64,000 nucleotides of DNA from Acidobacteriota bacterium (GTDB taxonomy: Bacteria > Acidobacteriota > Terriglobia > Terriglobales > Acidobacteriaceae). The stretch lies in NCBI GenBank assembly GCA_016196065.1, contig JACPYL010000012.1, positions 620,001 through 684,000 on the forward strand. The letters are read 5' to 3'. Under the pieces are notes generated by a model, which was not told where the DNA came from, did not search any database, and was given only the letters and a program-made list of their open reading frames with translations. Positions 19,175-26,224 of this stretch are shown here, piece after piece (positions within the stretch are counted from its first letter, which is position 1; each line of letters opens with the position of its first letter). The position numbers and the translations under genes are program-made.

Positions 19175-20983
19175 CTAACTACTGCCTTCGCCGATTTTCA
19201 GCACGGCGAGAAATGCTTCCTGAGGAATATCCACCCGGCCAATGCGCTTCATGCGCTTCTTGCCTTCTTTTTGCTTTTCGAGAAGTTTTCTCTTGCGAGA
19301 AATGTCGCCGCCGTAGCACTTCGCAATTACATTCTTGCGGATCGCTGGCACCGTCTCACGAGCGATGATTTTCGCGCCGATCGCCGCCTGGATTGCTACT
19401 TCAAACATCTGGCGGGGGATCAGTTGTTTCATCTTCACCGCCAGAGCCTTGCCGCGTTCATATGCGAAATCACGATGGATGATGGTCGAGAGCGCGTCGA
19501 CCGGCTCGCCTGCCACCATGATGTCGAGCTTCGACATCGGCGATTCCCAATTGCCCGACAGGTGGTAGTCGAGCGAAGCGTAGCCGCGCGAGACCGATTT
19601 CAGCCGATCATAAAAATCGAGCACGATTTCATTCAGCGGCAACTCATACTGCAGCATCACGCGCGCCGAGCTCACATACTCAAAACTTTTCTGCTTGCCG
19701 CGCTTTTCTTCCACCAGCTTCAAGATGCCGCCGACATATTCTTCATTGGTCAGGATCACCGCTAGAATCACCGGTTCTTCGACCTTGGCGATCTCACTTG
19801 GGTCCGGCCAGCGGGAAGGATTATCAACTTCGATTTTGCTGCCATCCGTCTTCGTAATCTGGTAACGAACGCCCGGAGCGGTCGTGATCAGTTCCAGGTT
19901 GTACTCGCGCTCCAGCCGCTCCTGGATGATTTCCATGTGGAGCAGTCCCAGAAATCCGCAGCGAAATCCAAATCCCAATGCCGCTGAACTTTCCGGCTCG
20001 AAGAAAAATGAGGAATCGTTGAGCCGGAGTTTTTCCAGCGCCTCGCGCAGGCGAGTGTGTTCATGGGCGTCCACCGTGTAGAGTCCCGCAAACACCATCG
20101 GCTTGATGTCTTCAAATCCCGGCAACTGCGCGATCGCCGGCCGATCATCATCGGTAATCGTGTCGCCGATTTTCGTATCGGCCACATTCTTGATATTCGC
20201 GATGATGAATCCAACTTCTCCTGCGACCAGCTCACCAATCTCCACCGGCTTGGGCGTGAGCACACCAAGCGCTTCCACCTGAAACACCTGTCCGTTTGAC
20301 CACAGGCGAATCTTCTGGCCTTTTTTCAACGTGCCCTGAAAAACCCTAGCCAGCACGACAACTCCGCGATAGGGATCGAACCAGGAATCGAAGAGGAGCG
20401 CCTGAAGATGGGCTTCGGGCTTGCCTTTTGGAGGCGGGATTCGTTTGACGATCGCTTCGAGGACATCGGGTACGCCCTGCCCAGTTTTGGCGCTGATCAG
20501 CAAAGCGTCGGTGGCATCGAGACCGACCGCGCTCTCGATCATCTCTTTCGTGCGCGGGATATCTGCGCTCTGCAAATCAATCTTGTTGATGACCGGAATA
20601 ATTTCCAGTCCATGATTGATGGCGAGATAGGAATTCGCCAGCGTTTGCGCTTCGACTCCTTGCGAAGCATCGACAATCAGCAATGCGCCTTCGCAAGCGG
20701 CCAGCGAGCGCGAGACTTCGTAGGAAAAATCTACGTGCCCGGGAGTGTCGATCAGGTTGAGTTGATAGATCTCGCCATCGTGCGCGGGGTACAACATGCG
20801 GACGGCATGGGCCTTAATCGTAATGCCGCGTTCGCGTTCCAGGTCCATCGAATCGAGGACCTGTTCCTGCATTTCGCGCATGGCGAGGGATCCGGTCAGT
20901 TCCAGCAGTCGATCGGCGAGCGTGGATTTGCCGTGATCAATGTGCGCGATGATTGCAAAATTTCTGATGCGTGTTGCTTCCAT
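19175..20983 (-). CDS. lepA: Elongation factor 4 (LepA)
   Basis: LepA is a ribosome-associated GTPase that acts on stalled or mis-translocated ribosomes. The 602-residue protein starts at the ATG at 20983 ([20 protein letters not shown]). A longer frame upstream has no family similarity and would cross the parS-like palindrome. The G domain shows AHIDHGKST (G1), RGIT (G2), DTPGHVDF (G3) and NKIDLQ (G4). The LepA-specific C-terminal domain is intact ([23 protein letters not shown]). Confidence 0.97.
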   Translation of the reverse strand: MEATRIRNFAIIAHIDHGKSTLADRLLELTGSLAMREMQEQVLDSMDLERERGITIKAHAVRMLYPAHDGEIYQLNLIDTPGHVDFSYEVSRSLAACEGALLIVDASQGVEAQTLANSYLAINHGLEIIPVINKIDLQSADIPRTKEMIESAVGLDATDALLISAKTGQGVPDVLEAIVKRIPPPKGKPEAHLQALLFDSWFDPYRGVVVLARVFQGTLKKGQKIRLWSNGQVFQVEALGVLTPKPVEIGELVAGEVGFIIANIKNVADTKIGDTITDDDRPAIAQLPGFEDIKPMVFAGLYTVDAHEHTRLREALEKLRLNDSSFFFEPESSAALGFGFRCGFLGLLHMEIIQERLEREYNLELITTAPGVRYQITKTDGSKIEVDNPSRWPDPSEIAKVEEPVILAVILTNEEYVGGILKLVEEKRGKQKSFEYVSSARVMLQYELPLNEIVLDFYDRLKSVSRGYASLDYHLSGNWESPMSKLDIMVAGEPVDALSTIIHRDFAYERGKALAVKMKQLIPRQMFEVAIQAAIGAKIIARETVPAIRKNVIAKCYGGDISRKRKLLEKQKEGKKRMKRIGRVDIPQEAFLAVLKIGEGSS

Positions 20984-21030
20984 GGGATACGTTGATTCTA
21001 ACAGGTGCAGAGGGCCAGAAGTTTTTGCGA

Positions 21031-21054
21031 CAAATGTTCCACGTGGAACATTTG
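21031..21054. promoter_or_regulatory. Candidate parS (ParB-binding) palindrome
   Basis: The 16-mer TGTTCCACGTGGAACA at 21035-21050 is a perfect palindrome and differs from the parS consensus TGTTTCACGTGAAACA only at the symmetric pair of variable positions. The palindrome extends four bases further on each side to 24 bp. It lies in the 117-base gap between lepA and the BrnA-like gene. ParB binding is inferred; no parAB is in the window. Confidence 0.7.
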
Positions 21055-21100
21055 TACGTGCGATAATATAGGTATTAATCAATACATACAGTGATGACAA

Positions 21101-21331
21101 ATGAAACAACGGAAAGCAGTTTCGAAGAAAAAAGCAACCACGCTCCGGGCGTCGGCTGACGAGCGAAAACGCTCCAAAGAAAAGACGCCGGAGTGGGCCG
21201 AACTCTTCAAGCCGATCAAGAAGCCCATTACTCTACGTGTGGACGCCGACGTCTTAGCGTGGTTCAAGAAACAGGGACGGGGCTACCAGACGAGGATCAA
21301 TCGGGCGCTGCGAAAAGCGATGGAAGAGTGA
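21101..21331 (+). CDS. BrnA-like antitoxin (orphan)
   Basis: This is a 76-residue basic protein. The C-terminal half ([34 protein letters not shown]) is the ribbon-helix-helix segment typical of BrnA/DUF4415 antitoxins, which repress their own BrnT-BrnA operon. The N-terminus is a Lys/Arg/Ser-rich tail. A BrnT toxin would normally be just upstream, but the 117-base gap to lepA holds none and none follows, so this is a solitary antitoxin or a remnant DNA-binding protein. ATG at 21101; the upstream sequence is AT-rich (GATAATATAGG), a plausible promoter. Confidence 0.78.
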   Translation: MKQRKAVSKKKATTLRASADERKRSKEKTPEWAELFKPIKKPITLRVDADVLAWFKKQGRGYQTRINRALRKAMEE

Positions 21332-21334
21332 AGG

Positions 21335-21367
21335 AAGGTCAGAGGTGAGAGGTCAGATTGCAGAGGT
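21335..21367. repeat. GGTCAGATTGCAGAGGT repeat, copy A
   Basis: GTCAGATTGCAGAGGT at 21352-21367 is identical to 36712-36727 and close to a copy at 47401. Each sits at the edge of an intergenic region. A GC-rich stretch (GCCGCGGCGAGCCGCGTCTC, about 21430) follows on the way to bamD. Confidence 0.65.
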
Positions 21368-21463
21368 ACGATTCACTACCCACGTAGTTTTCAGCTTCGC
21401 AATCTGAGCGGGCTCAGTTTCAGCCGGGAGCCGCGGCGAGCCGCGTCTCTACAGCTCACTTTT

Positions 21464-22888
21464 CTAGAACGGGTTGAGTTTTCCCAAGCCCTTTTTCTTT
21501 TTCTTGCTGGTGGAGATGTCGGCTAGTTCTTCGTCTTTCGCAGCCGAAGTAGTGGGCGTCGCAGTTGCGGGAGCAGCGGGCGTGCCTGCCAATTCGTTAT
21601 TCTGCTGGAGTGGCGGCAAGGCCGTGGGATCAACGATCGGCTTCAGTTCGTTGGGATCCGGTGCGGCGCTGGGTGTCGGATCAGCGGTTGCCTGTTCTGC
21701 AGGCGCTGGCTGTTCGGCGGGCGGTGCGACGGCAGCCGGCGGATTCGTGACGGCTGGATTATCCGACCGTGGCGGCTCCTGGTTCGGTGCGGGCGTTCCG
21801 TTGATGGTTTGCACGCTCACTTTGTTGTCGCCGCCAACACTGCCGCCGATAGCTCGATTAACCGCTTGCAAGACGTCCTTGGCATTCACCGGGGTCGGAT
21901 CAGTCATGGTTGGCTCGCCAACGCGGGACGCTCGTCCCGTATCCGGATGCCTGTTGATTGACCCCATCACGCTTGACATCATGCTGGGTTCGCGCCGGCT
22001 GGCGATTTCCTTCTTATTGAGTTCGAGAGCAGCACGCGTAGGCCGGGGCACGGGCTGATTCAACGCTTCGAGGCGCGCCTTGGCATCGAGGGCGCGGTCC
22101 ATCGCGGGATAGCGCTGGATGATCTTGCGATACGCGGCCGCCGCACCTTTTTCGAACTCCTCAATCATTTTGGCTTTGGGACCTTCCGCCACTTTGGGAT
22201 TTGACTTGATCATGGCGATCTCGCCCTCGTAAGTCTGTCCCAGCAAGAAGAGAGTTTCGTCGGCGCCGCTGTAAAGGGGATAGCGGTCGACCAGGGTCTG
22301 CAGGCGCGCGATCGCTGCAGGAAAAGCCTGGCGCAGATAGTAAAAACGTCCGATGTTGTATTCACGTTGCGCCAGAACTTCCTGCACTTCGCGCAGACGC
22401 TGCTTGGCTTCCTTGAGCAGCTTGCTGTCGGGATACTGCAGGATCACTTGCCGGTACTCTTCTTCGGCGCGCATCGCGTGCGTGTAGTCGCGATCCGCTT
22501 TTTCCATCTGCTGAAAGTGGATGTTCGCGACTTTCAGGGCAGCCTCGGCGGCTTCCGGCATGTTTGGAAAGAAGGTGCCGAAATCCTTGTATTCAATTTC
22601 CGCCTGTTGGAGAGCGGTGGACCCGCCTTCGGCGTACCAGGAATCGGCCACGGCCAGCTTGGCGCGGGCGATGAATTCGGAATCCGGATAGGTGTTGATC
22701 AGGGTTTGCAGGGTCATGCGTGCGACGTCGAAGCGGTTGTGCTTCATCGCGTCCATGGAGCGGTCGAACAGGACCTTGTCGGGCTGTTTCGAACCCACAT
22801 TCGCGAGCGGATTGCTGACCTTCTTGTTGGTGCAGGCTACCGAAACTGCCAGGAGCGCGAGTAATCCGGATATCAAAACACGACGCAT
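21464..22888 (-). CDS. bamD: Outer-membrane assembly lipoprotein BamD, extended
   Basis: BamD is the essential TPR lipoprotein of the BAM complex that inserts beta-barrel proteins into the outer membrane. The 474-residue protein starts with a lipoprotein signal (LLALLAVSVAC, lipidated Cys19), then TPR-like repeats (NRFDVARMTLQTLINTYPDSEFIARAKLAVADSWY, YRQVILQYPDSKLLKEAKQRL) over roughly residues 40-280. It is much longer than the usual 240-270 residues. The C-terminal ~190 residues are Pro/Ala/Thr-rich and low-complexity, ending in KKKKKGLGKLNPF. A 16-bp perfect palindrome (21924-21939) lies in the tail's coding sequence. Confidence 0.9.
   Translation of the reverse strand: MRRVLISGLLALLAVSVACTNKKVSNPLANVGSKQPDKVLFDRSMDAMKHNRFDVARMTLQTLINTYPDSEFIARAKLAVADSWYAEGGSTALQQAEIEYKDFGTFFPNMPEAAEAALKVANIHFQQMEKADRDYTHAMRAEEEYRQVILQYPDSKLLKEAKQRLREVQEVLAQREYNIGRFYYLRQAFPAAIARLQTLVDRYPLYSGADETLFLLGQTYEGEIAMIKSNPKVAEGPKAKMIEEFEKGAAAAYRKIIQRYPAMDRALDAKARLEALNQPVPRPTRAALELNKKEIASRREPSMMSSVMGSINRHPDTGRASRVGEPTMTDPTPVNAKDVLQAVNRAIGGSVGGDNKVSVQTINGTPAPNQEPPRSDNPAVTNPPAAVAPPAEQPAPAEQATADPTPSAAPDPNELKPIVDPTALPPLQQNNELAGTPAAPATATPTTSAAKDEELADISTSKKKKKGLGKLNPF
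21924..21939. repeat. Palindrome CGGGACGCTCGTCCCG inside bamD
   Basis: CGGGACG at 21924-21930 pairs with CGTCCCG at 21933-21939 around CT. It codes for part of HPDTGRASRVGEP in the BamD low-complexity tail. It looks like a small REP-type insertion. Confidence 0.55.
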
Positions 22889-22901
22889 AGAAACCTCAAA
22901 A

Positions 22902-22970
22902 GGCTGCTGGCTACTAGCTTCTGGCTGCTAGCGACCAAAGCGATTTTGTTTGCCAGCAGCTAGCAGCTGT
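22902..22970. repeat. Intergenic CTGGCTGCTAGC inverted repeat
   Basis: The gap between rpe and bamD is made of related words: GGCTGCTGGCTACTAGCTT, CTGGCTGCTAGC and GCCAGCAGCTAGCAGC, with the last being roughly the reverse complement of the first two. This makes an imperfect hairpin. Confidence 0.55.
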
Positions 22971-22973
22971 TGT

Positions 22974-23648
22974 TCAAACTCTTTGCAAATTGGCGCTGCG
23001 GGCGGCTTCCAGCAATGCAGAAGCATTCGCCTTGGGATCGCCTTTACCGAACACTGCGTTGCCGGCCACCAGAATTTCCGCGCCGGCTTGTACTATCTTG
23101 CTGACCGTATCCATCGCGACGCCGCCATCGACTTCGATTCGATAGGAGTATCCGCGGGCCGCGCGTATTTCTGCCAGTTTCCTCATCTTACCGAGCGATG
23201 AGGAAATAAACTGTTGTCCGCCAAACCCAGGATTCACACTCATCACGAGCACATAATCCACGACATCCAGAACCTCAGACAGCGTTTCCACCGGCGTCGC
23301 AGGATTGATCACTACGCCCGCCCGGCAGCCGTGACTCTTGATGAGATGCAGAGTCCGGTTCAGGTGCCGGCAAGCTTCCTGGTGCACGGAGATCCAGTTG
23401 GCACCCGCCTCAGCGAAATGCCCTATGTAGTCGTCGGGGTTCTCGATCATGAGATGGCAATCGAGTGGGAGCCGGGTTGCCTTGCGCAGAGATTTCACGA
23501 CCGGAGGGCCGATGGTCAAATTGGGCACAAAATGGCCGTCCATGATGTCGACATGGATGACGCTGCCGCCGCCCGCCTCGGCCTGAGACACCTGGTCCGC
23601 GAGATGAGCAAAGTCAGCCGAAAGAATCGACGGTGCAAGTTCGATCAA
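22974..23648 (-). CDS. rpe: Ribulose-phosphate 3-epimerase
   Basis: Rpe interconverts D-ribulose 5-phosphate and D-xylulose 5-phosphate in the pentose phosphate and Calvin pathways. I chose the TTG at 23648, which gives MIELAPSILSADF, exactly the canonical N-terminus, and 224 residues, the normal length. Earlier in-frame starts (23699 GTG, 23747) add sequence without family similarity. Motifs present: HVDIMDGHFVPN with the metal-ligand His32, Asp34 and catalytic region, DCHLMIENPDDYI, VMSVNPGFGGQQFI and VDGGV. It lies upstream of bamD on the same strand with a repeat between. Confidence 0.93.
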   Translation of the reverse strand: MIELAPSILSADFAHLADQVSQAEAGGGSVIHVDIMDGHFVPNLTIGPPVVKSLRKATRLPLDCHLMIENPDDYIGHFAEAGANWISVHQEACRHLNRTLHLIKSHGCRAGVVINPATPVETLSEVLDVVDYVLVMSVNPGFGGQQFISSSLGKMRKLAEIRAARGYSYRIEVDGGVAMDTVSKIVQAGAEILVAGNAVFGKGDPKANASALLEAARSANLQRV

Positions 23649-23760
23649 AACCGGGAACCTGGACTTAACAAAGGAGATAACCTGCGAAGATTCTAGCACG
23701 TGCGGGGCAAAGGGAAAGGCTACGAAAGAGCGGTAGCAGTGGCTCAATTTGTCGAGCTTT

Positions 23761-23858
23761 TACCACGAAGGTCACGAAGGGTCGCACGAAGGTTCACGAA
23801 GGAAATCCTGGCCCAAGCCTTTGTGATACTTCGTGCGGAACTTCGTGGCCTTCGTGGT
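23761..23858. repeat. Inverted ACCACGAAGGTCACGAAGG repeat
   Basis: ACCACGAAGGTCACGAAG at 23762-23779 pairs with CTTCGTGGCCTTCGTGGT at 23841-23858 (17 of 18). Further CACGAAGG words lie between, so the ~98-bp region is a long cruciform-capable repeat in the 280-base divergent gap between rpe and mtgA. Confidence 0.8.
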
Positions 23859-23928
23859 TTTGCTTCTGCGAGCGGACTCAAAATGACCCACTACCCACGT
23901 TTCCCGGTATGAGTCGCGAGTCCCGGCT

Positions 23929-24657
23929 ATGATCTTGAAGGTGACGGCAAGTCCAGATATGCAGCCCGCCCTTCCGCGTCGAAAGGGATCCCGCCCAATC
24001 CTCAAGTTCTTTGTTCGATGGCTACTCACGGGTGTGGCACTCCTTTGGTTGCTGGCCGCGCTGACGTTGCTGGCCGCCCGGTGGATCGACCCGCCGTCAA
24101 CGGCGGTGCATGACCAGCGCCGGTTGCAGGCCTGGATTCAGGGCAAGCCGTATCACGAACGCTACCGATTCATTCCGCTCGAGCAAATCTCGCCCGATCT
24201 CCAGCACGCGGTCGTCGCTTCGGAGGACGCGCGCTTCTACCAGCACCATGGGTTCGATTGGCACGAGATCCAAATCGCTGCCGAAGACGACCTGGATGGC
24301 GGGCGCTCGCGAGGCGCCTCCACCATTACGCAGCAACTCGTAAAGAACCTGTTCTTCGGAACCGGCCGCTCGATCCTCCGCAAGGGGGCGGAGGTCACAC
24401 TGGTGCCGGTGGCCGAGCTTGTCCTCGGCAAGCGCCGCATTCTGGAGATTTACCTCAACGTGGTCGAATGGGGCCCGGGGATTTACGGTGCAGAGCCGGC
24501 GTGTCGTTACCACTACGGAACGGCCGCCCGGAATATCGACCGGCAACAGGCGGCCCGTCTCGCCGCGATTCTGCCGGCTCCCCTGAAGCGGCGGCCCGAC
24601 CGCATGAACGACGCCAGCACGCGCATCCTCGAGCGGATGCGCCAGATGGGCTGGTAG
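23929..24657 (+). CDS. mtgA: Monofunctional peptidoglycan glycosyltransferase MtgA
   Basis: This is a 242-residue GT51 glycosyltransferase that polymerises lipid II into glycan strands. One transmembrane helix lies at about residues 24-50 (ILKFFVRWLLTGVALLWLLAALTLLAA). The catalytic region follows: SEDARFYQHHGFD with the essential Glu99, SRGASTITQQLVKNLF, KRRILEIYLNVVEWG and AARLAAILPAPLKRRP. There is no transpeptidase domain, so it is MtgA rather than a bifunctional PBP. The start could also be the in-frame ATG at 23959. It is divergent from rpe. Confidence 0.95.
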   Translation: MILKVTASPDMQPALPRRKGSRPILKFFVRWLLTGVALLWLLAALTLLAARWIDPPSTAVHDQRRLQAWIQGKPYHERYRFIPLEQISPDLQHAVVASEDARFYQHHGFDWHEIQIAAEDDLDGGRSRGASTITQQLVKNLFFGTGRSILRKGAEVTLVPVAELVLGKRRILEIYLNVVEWGPGIYGAEPACRYHYGTAARNIDRQQAARLAAILPAPLKRRPDRMNDASTRILERMRQMGW

Positions 24658-24834
24658 TCGCGACCGAACTCATCTCTAACGCTACACTCCTTCCTGTATT
24701 GCCTCGACCTCGGCGACCGCCTATGTTCGTTTAAATAGCATTGAATTTGGATTCTGTAGCCTTCCCTCGTTGCCGTCCGTTCCCTCGGAATCGTTCCCGG
24801 CCAGCAACCTGCCAAGGCAGATCGGGTACGTCAG

Positions 24835-25212
24835 ATGCCGCTCAAGATCCTCATCGCCGACGACAATGCAACTGTCCGGCGCCTGCTGCGAAGAACGATT
24901 GAGGACAATGCGGAACTGAATATTTGTGGAGAAGCTGAGAACGGCCGGATCGCCGTCGAGCAGGTCAGACAATCCAATCCAGATGTCGTGATCCTGGATT
25001 TCCAGATGCCGGTCATGAATGGACTGGAAGCGGCTCGTGAGATCGGGCGAATTGCTCCGAAAACCACGCTCGTGCTGTTCACCTTGTATGCCCACGCGGA
25101 GGTACTGAAACAAGCGGAGGCGGTCGGTATCCGCCGCGTTTTCTCAAAACCCGATTCCTTCTCCCATCTGGTCGCATGGCTACGAACCATGGCGGTGGTC
25201 GGACCGTCATGA
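24835..25212 (+). CDS. Single-domain response regulator (CheY-like)
   Basis: This 125-residue protein is a receiver domain only. Acidic pocket Asp9-Asp10 (LIADDN), phospho-acceptor Asp55 (VVILDFQMPVMNG), Thr in LFTLYAH and Lys in FSKPDSF are all present. There is no output domain, so it must act by protein contact or phosphorelay. No histidine kinase is adjacent. The end (SHLVAWLRTMAVVGPS) stops 31 bases from the convergent pseudouridine synthase gene. Confidence 0.9.
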   Translation: MPLKILIADDNATVRRLLRRTIEDNAELNICGEAENGRIAVEQVRQSNPDVVILDFQMPVMNGLEAAREIGRIAPKTTLVLFTLYAHAEVLKQAEAVGIRRVFSKPDSFSHLVAWLRTMAVVGPS

Positions 25213-25242
25213 CACTGCGGTGTTGTAAGCGAGGGAAATGCT

Positions 25243-26196
25243 TTAGCGACTGCGGGATCGCGAGTGCGTAGGCGCTGGCCGCCCATGCGGAGCCTTGGAT
25301 CGTGCTCCAACCTTGCCCGGCACTGACTTGCGAACCGCAAATTTCTTAGCGGGTGCATGGCGCTGCGGGCGCTCGCTTGAGAATACTTTTGGTTTGCTAA
25401 GCGGCAATACTTTTGGTTTGCTGAGCGGGAATACTTTTGGCTTGCTTAGCGGGATCACCTTTGTTCCCGAGGCCGCCGCCTTCAGGCGCGAAATCTCTTC
25501 CAGCGTCAGGCTGCGAAATTCTCCCGGCGGCACATCGAGCGCCAGTGGACCATACTGCACGCGCCGGATCTTCTCCACATGGTGTCCGACTTCTTCGAAC
25601 ATTTTGCGGACTTGGCGGTTGCGCCCTTCGATAATCGTCACTTCGAACCAGGGATTGTCGGACTCGCGGATCAGTCGAATCTTCGCGGGCGCAGTTCGCA
25701 CCCGTCGTCCACCTTTCTCCGCGATCGAAACTCCCTTGCGCAGCTTTTCGATCTTCCCTTCGTCTGGCTGCCCCGCAACTTTGACCACGTAAACCTTCGG
25801 CACACTTGACGACGCCTTCATTAGCCCGTTGGCCAGCGCGCCATCGTTCGTCAGCAGCAGCAATCCTTCACTAGCCCAATCCAGCCGTCCCACCGGATAC
25901 AGGCGCGCCTTGGCTCCGCCGATTAGATCCATCACCGTCGGCCGATTCTCGGGATCGCTCACCGTCGTGACATAACCCTTCGGCTTATTCAGAACGATGT
26001 AGGTATGGCGCTCCGGACCCCGCAGCAACTTGCCATCCACGCGGATGTGGTCCTGCTCGGAGTCAGCTTTCGTGCCCAGTTCGGTGACCATCTTGCCGTT
26101 CACCTGCACGCGTCCGGACGTAATCAGCTCCTCAGCCTTCCGGCGAGAAGCGACTCCGGCAGCAGCGATGATCTTTTGTAAACGTTCGATGGGCAT
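25243..26196 (-). CDS. RsuA/RluB-family rRNA pseudouridine synthase
   Basis: This is a 317-residue enzyme converting uridine to pseudouridine in rRNA. The ATG at 26196 gives MPIERLQKIIAAAGVASRRKAE, an S4 RNA-binding domain (residues 1-60). The catalytic domain shows LNKPKGYVTT, LYPVGRLDWASEGLLLLTNDG with the catalytic Asp, and EGRNRQVRKMFEEVGH, all standard for RluB/RsuA. The C-terminus is unusual: after about residue 240 it becomes a basic tail with four SKPKV(F/L/I)PL repeats and a run rich in Arg, Lys, Pro and Ser, encoded by a 24-bp tandem repeat. It follows mutS2 by 28 bases on the same strand. Confidence 0.9.
   Translation of the reverse strand: MPIERLQKIIAAAGVASRRKAEELITSGRVQVNGKMVTELGTKADSEQDHIRVDGKLLRGPERHTYIVLNKPKGYVTTVSDPENRPTVMDLIGGAKARLYPVGRLDWASEGLLLLTNDGALANGLMKASSSVPKVYVVKVAGQPDEGKIEKLRKGVSIAEKGGRRVRTAPAKIRLIRESDNPWFEVTIIEGRNRQVRKMFEEVGHHVEKIRRVQYGPLALDVPPGEFRSLTLEEISRLKAAASGTKVIPLSKPKVFPLSKPKVLPLSKPKVFSSERPQRHAPAKKFAVRKSVPGKVGARSKAPHGRPAPTHSRSRSR
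25382..25453. repeat. 24-bp tandem repeat (three units) in the pseudouridine synthase tail
   Basis: Units at 25382-25405, 25406-25429 and 25430-25453 read AATACTTTTGG(T/C)TTGCT(A/G/T)AGCGG(C/G), with a decayed fourth unit after. The period is a multiple of three and encodes the octapeptide KPKVFPLS in tandem, a coding minisatellite. Confidence 0.9.
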
Positions 26197-26224
26197 TGAT
26201 TTCAGACTACCAGAAAGAGTACCG

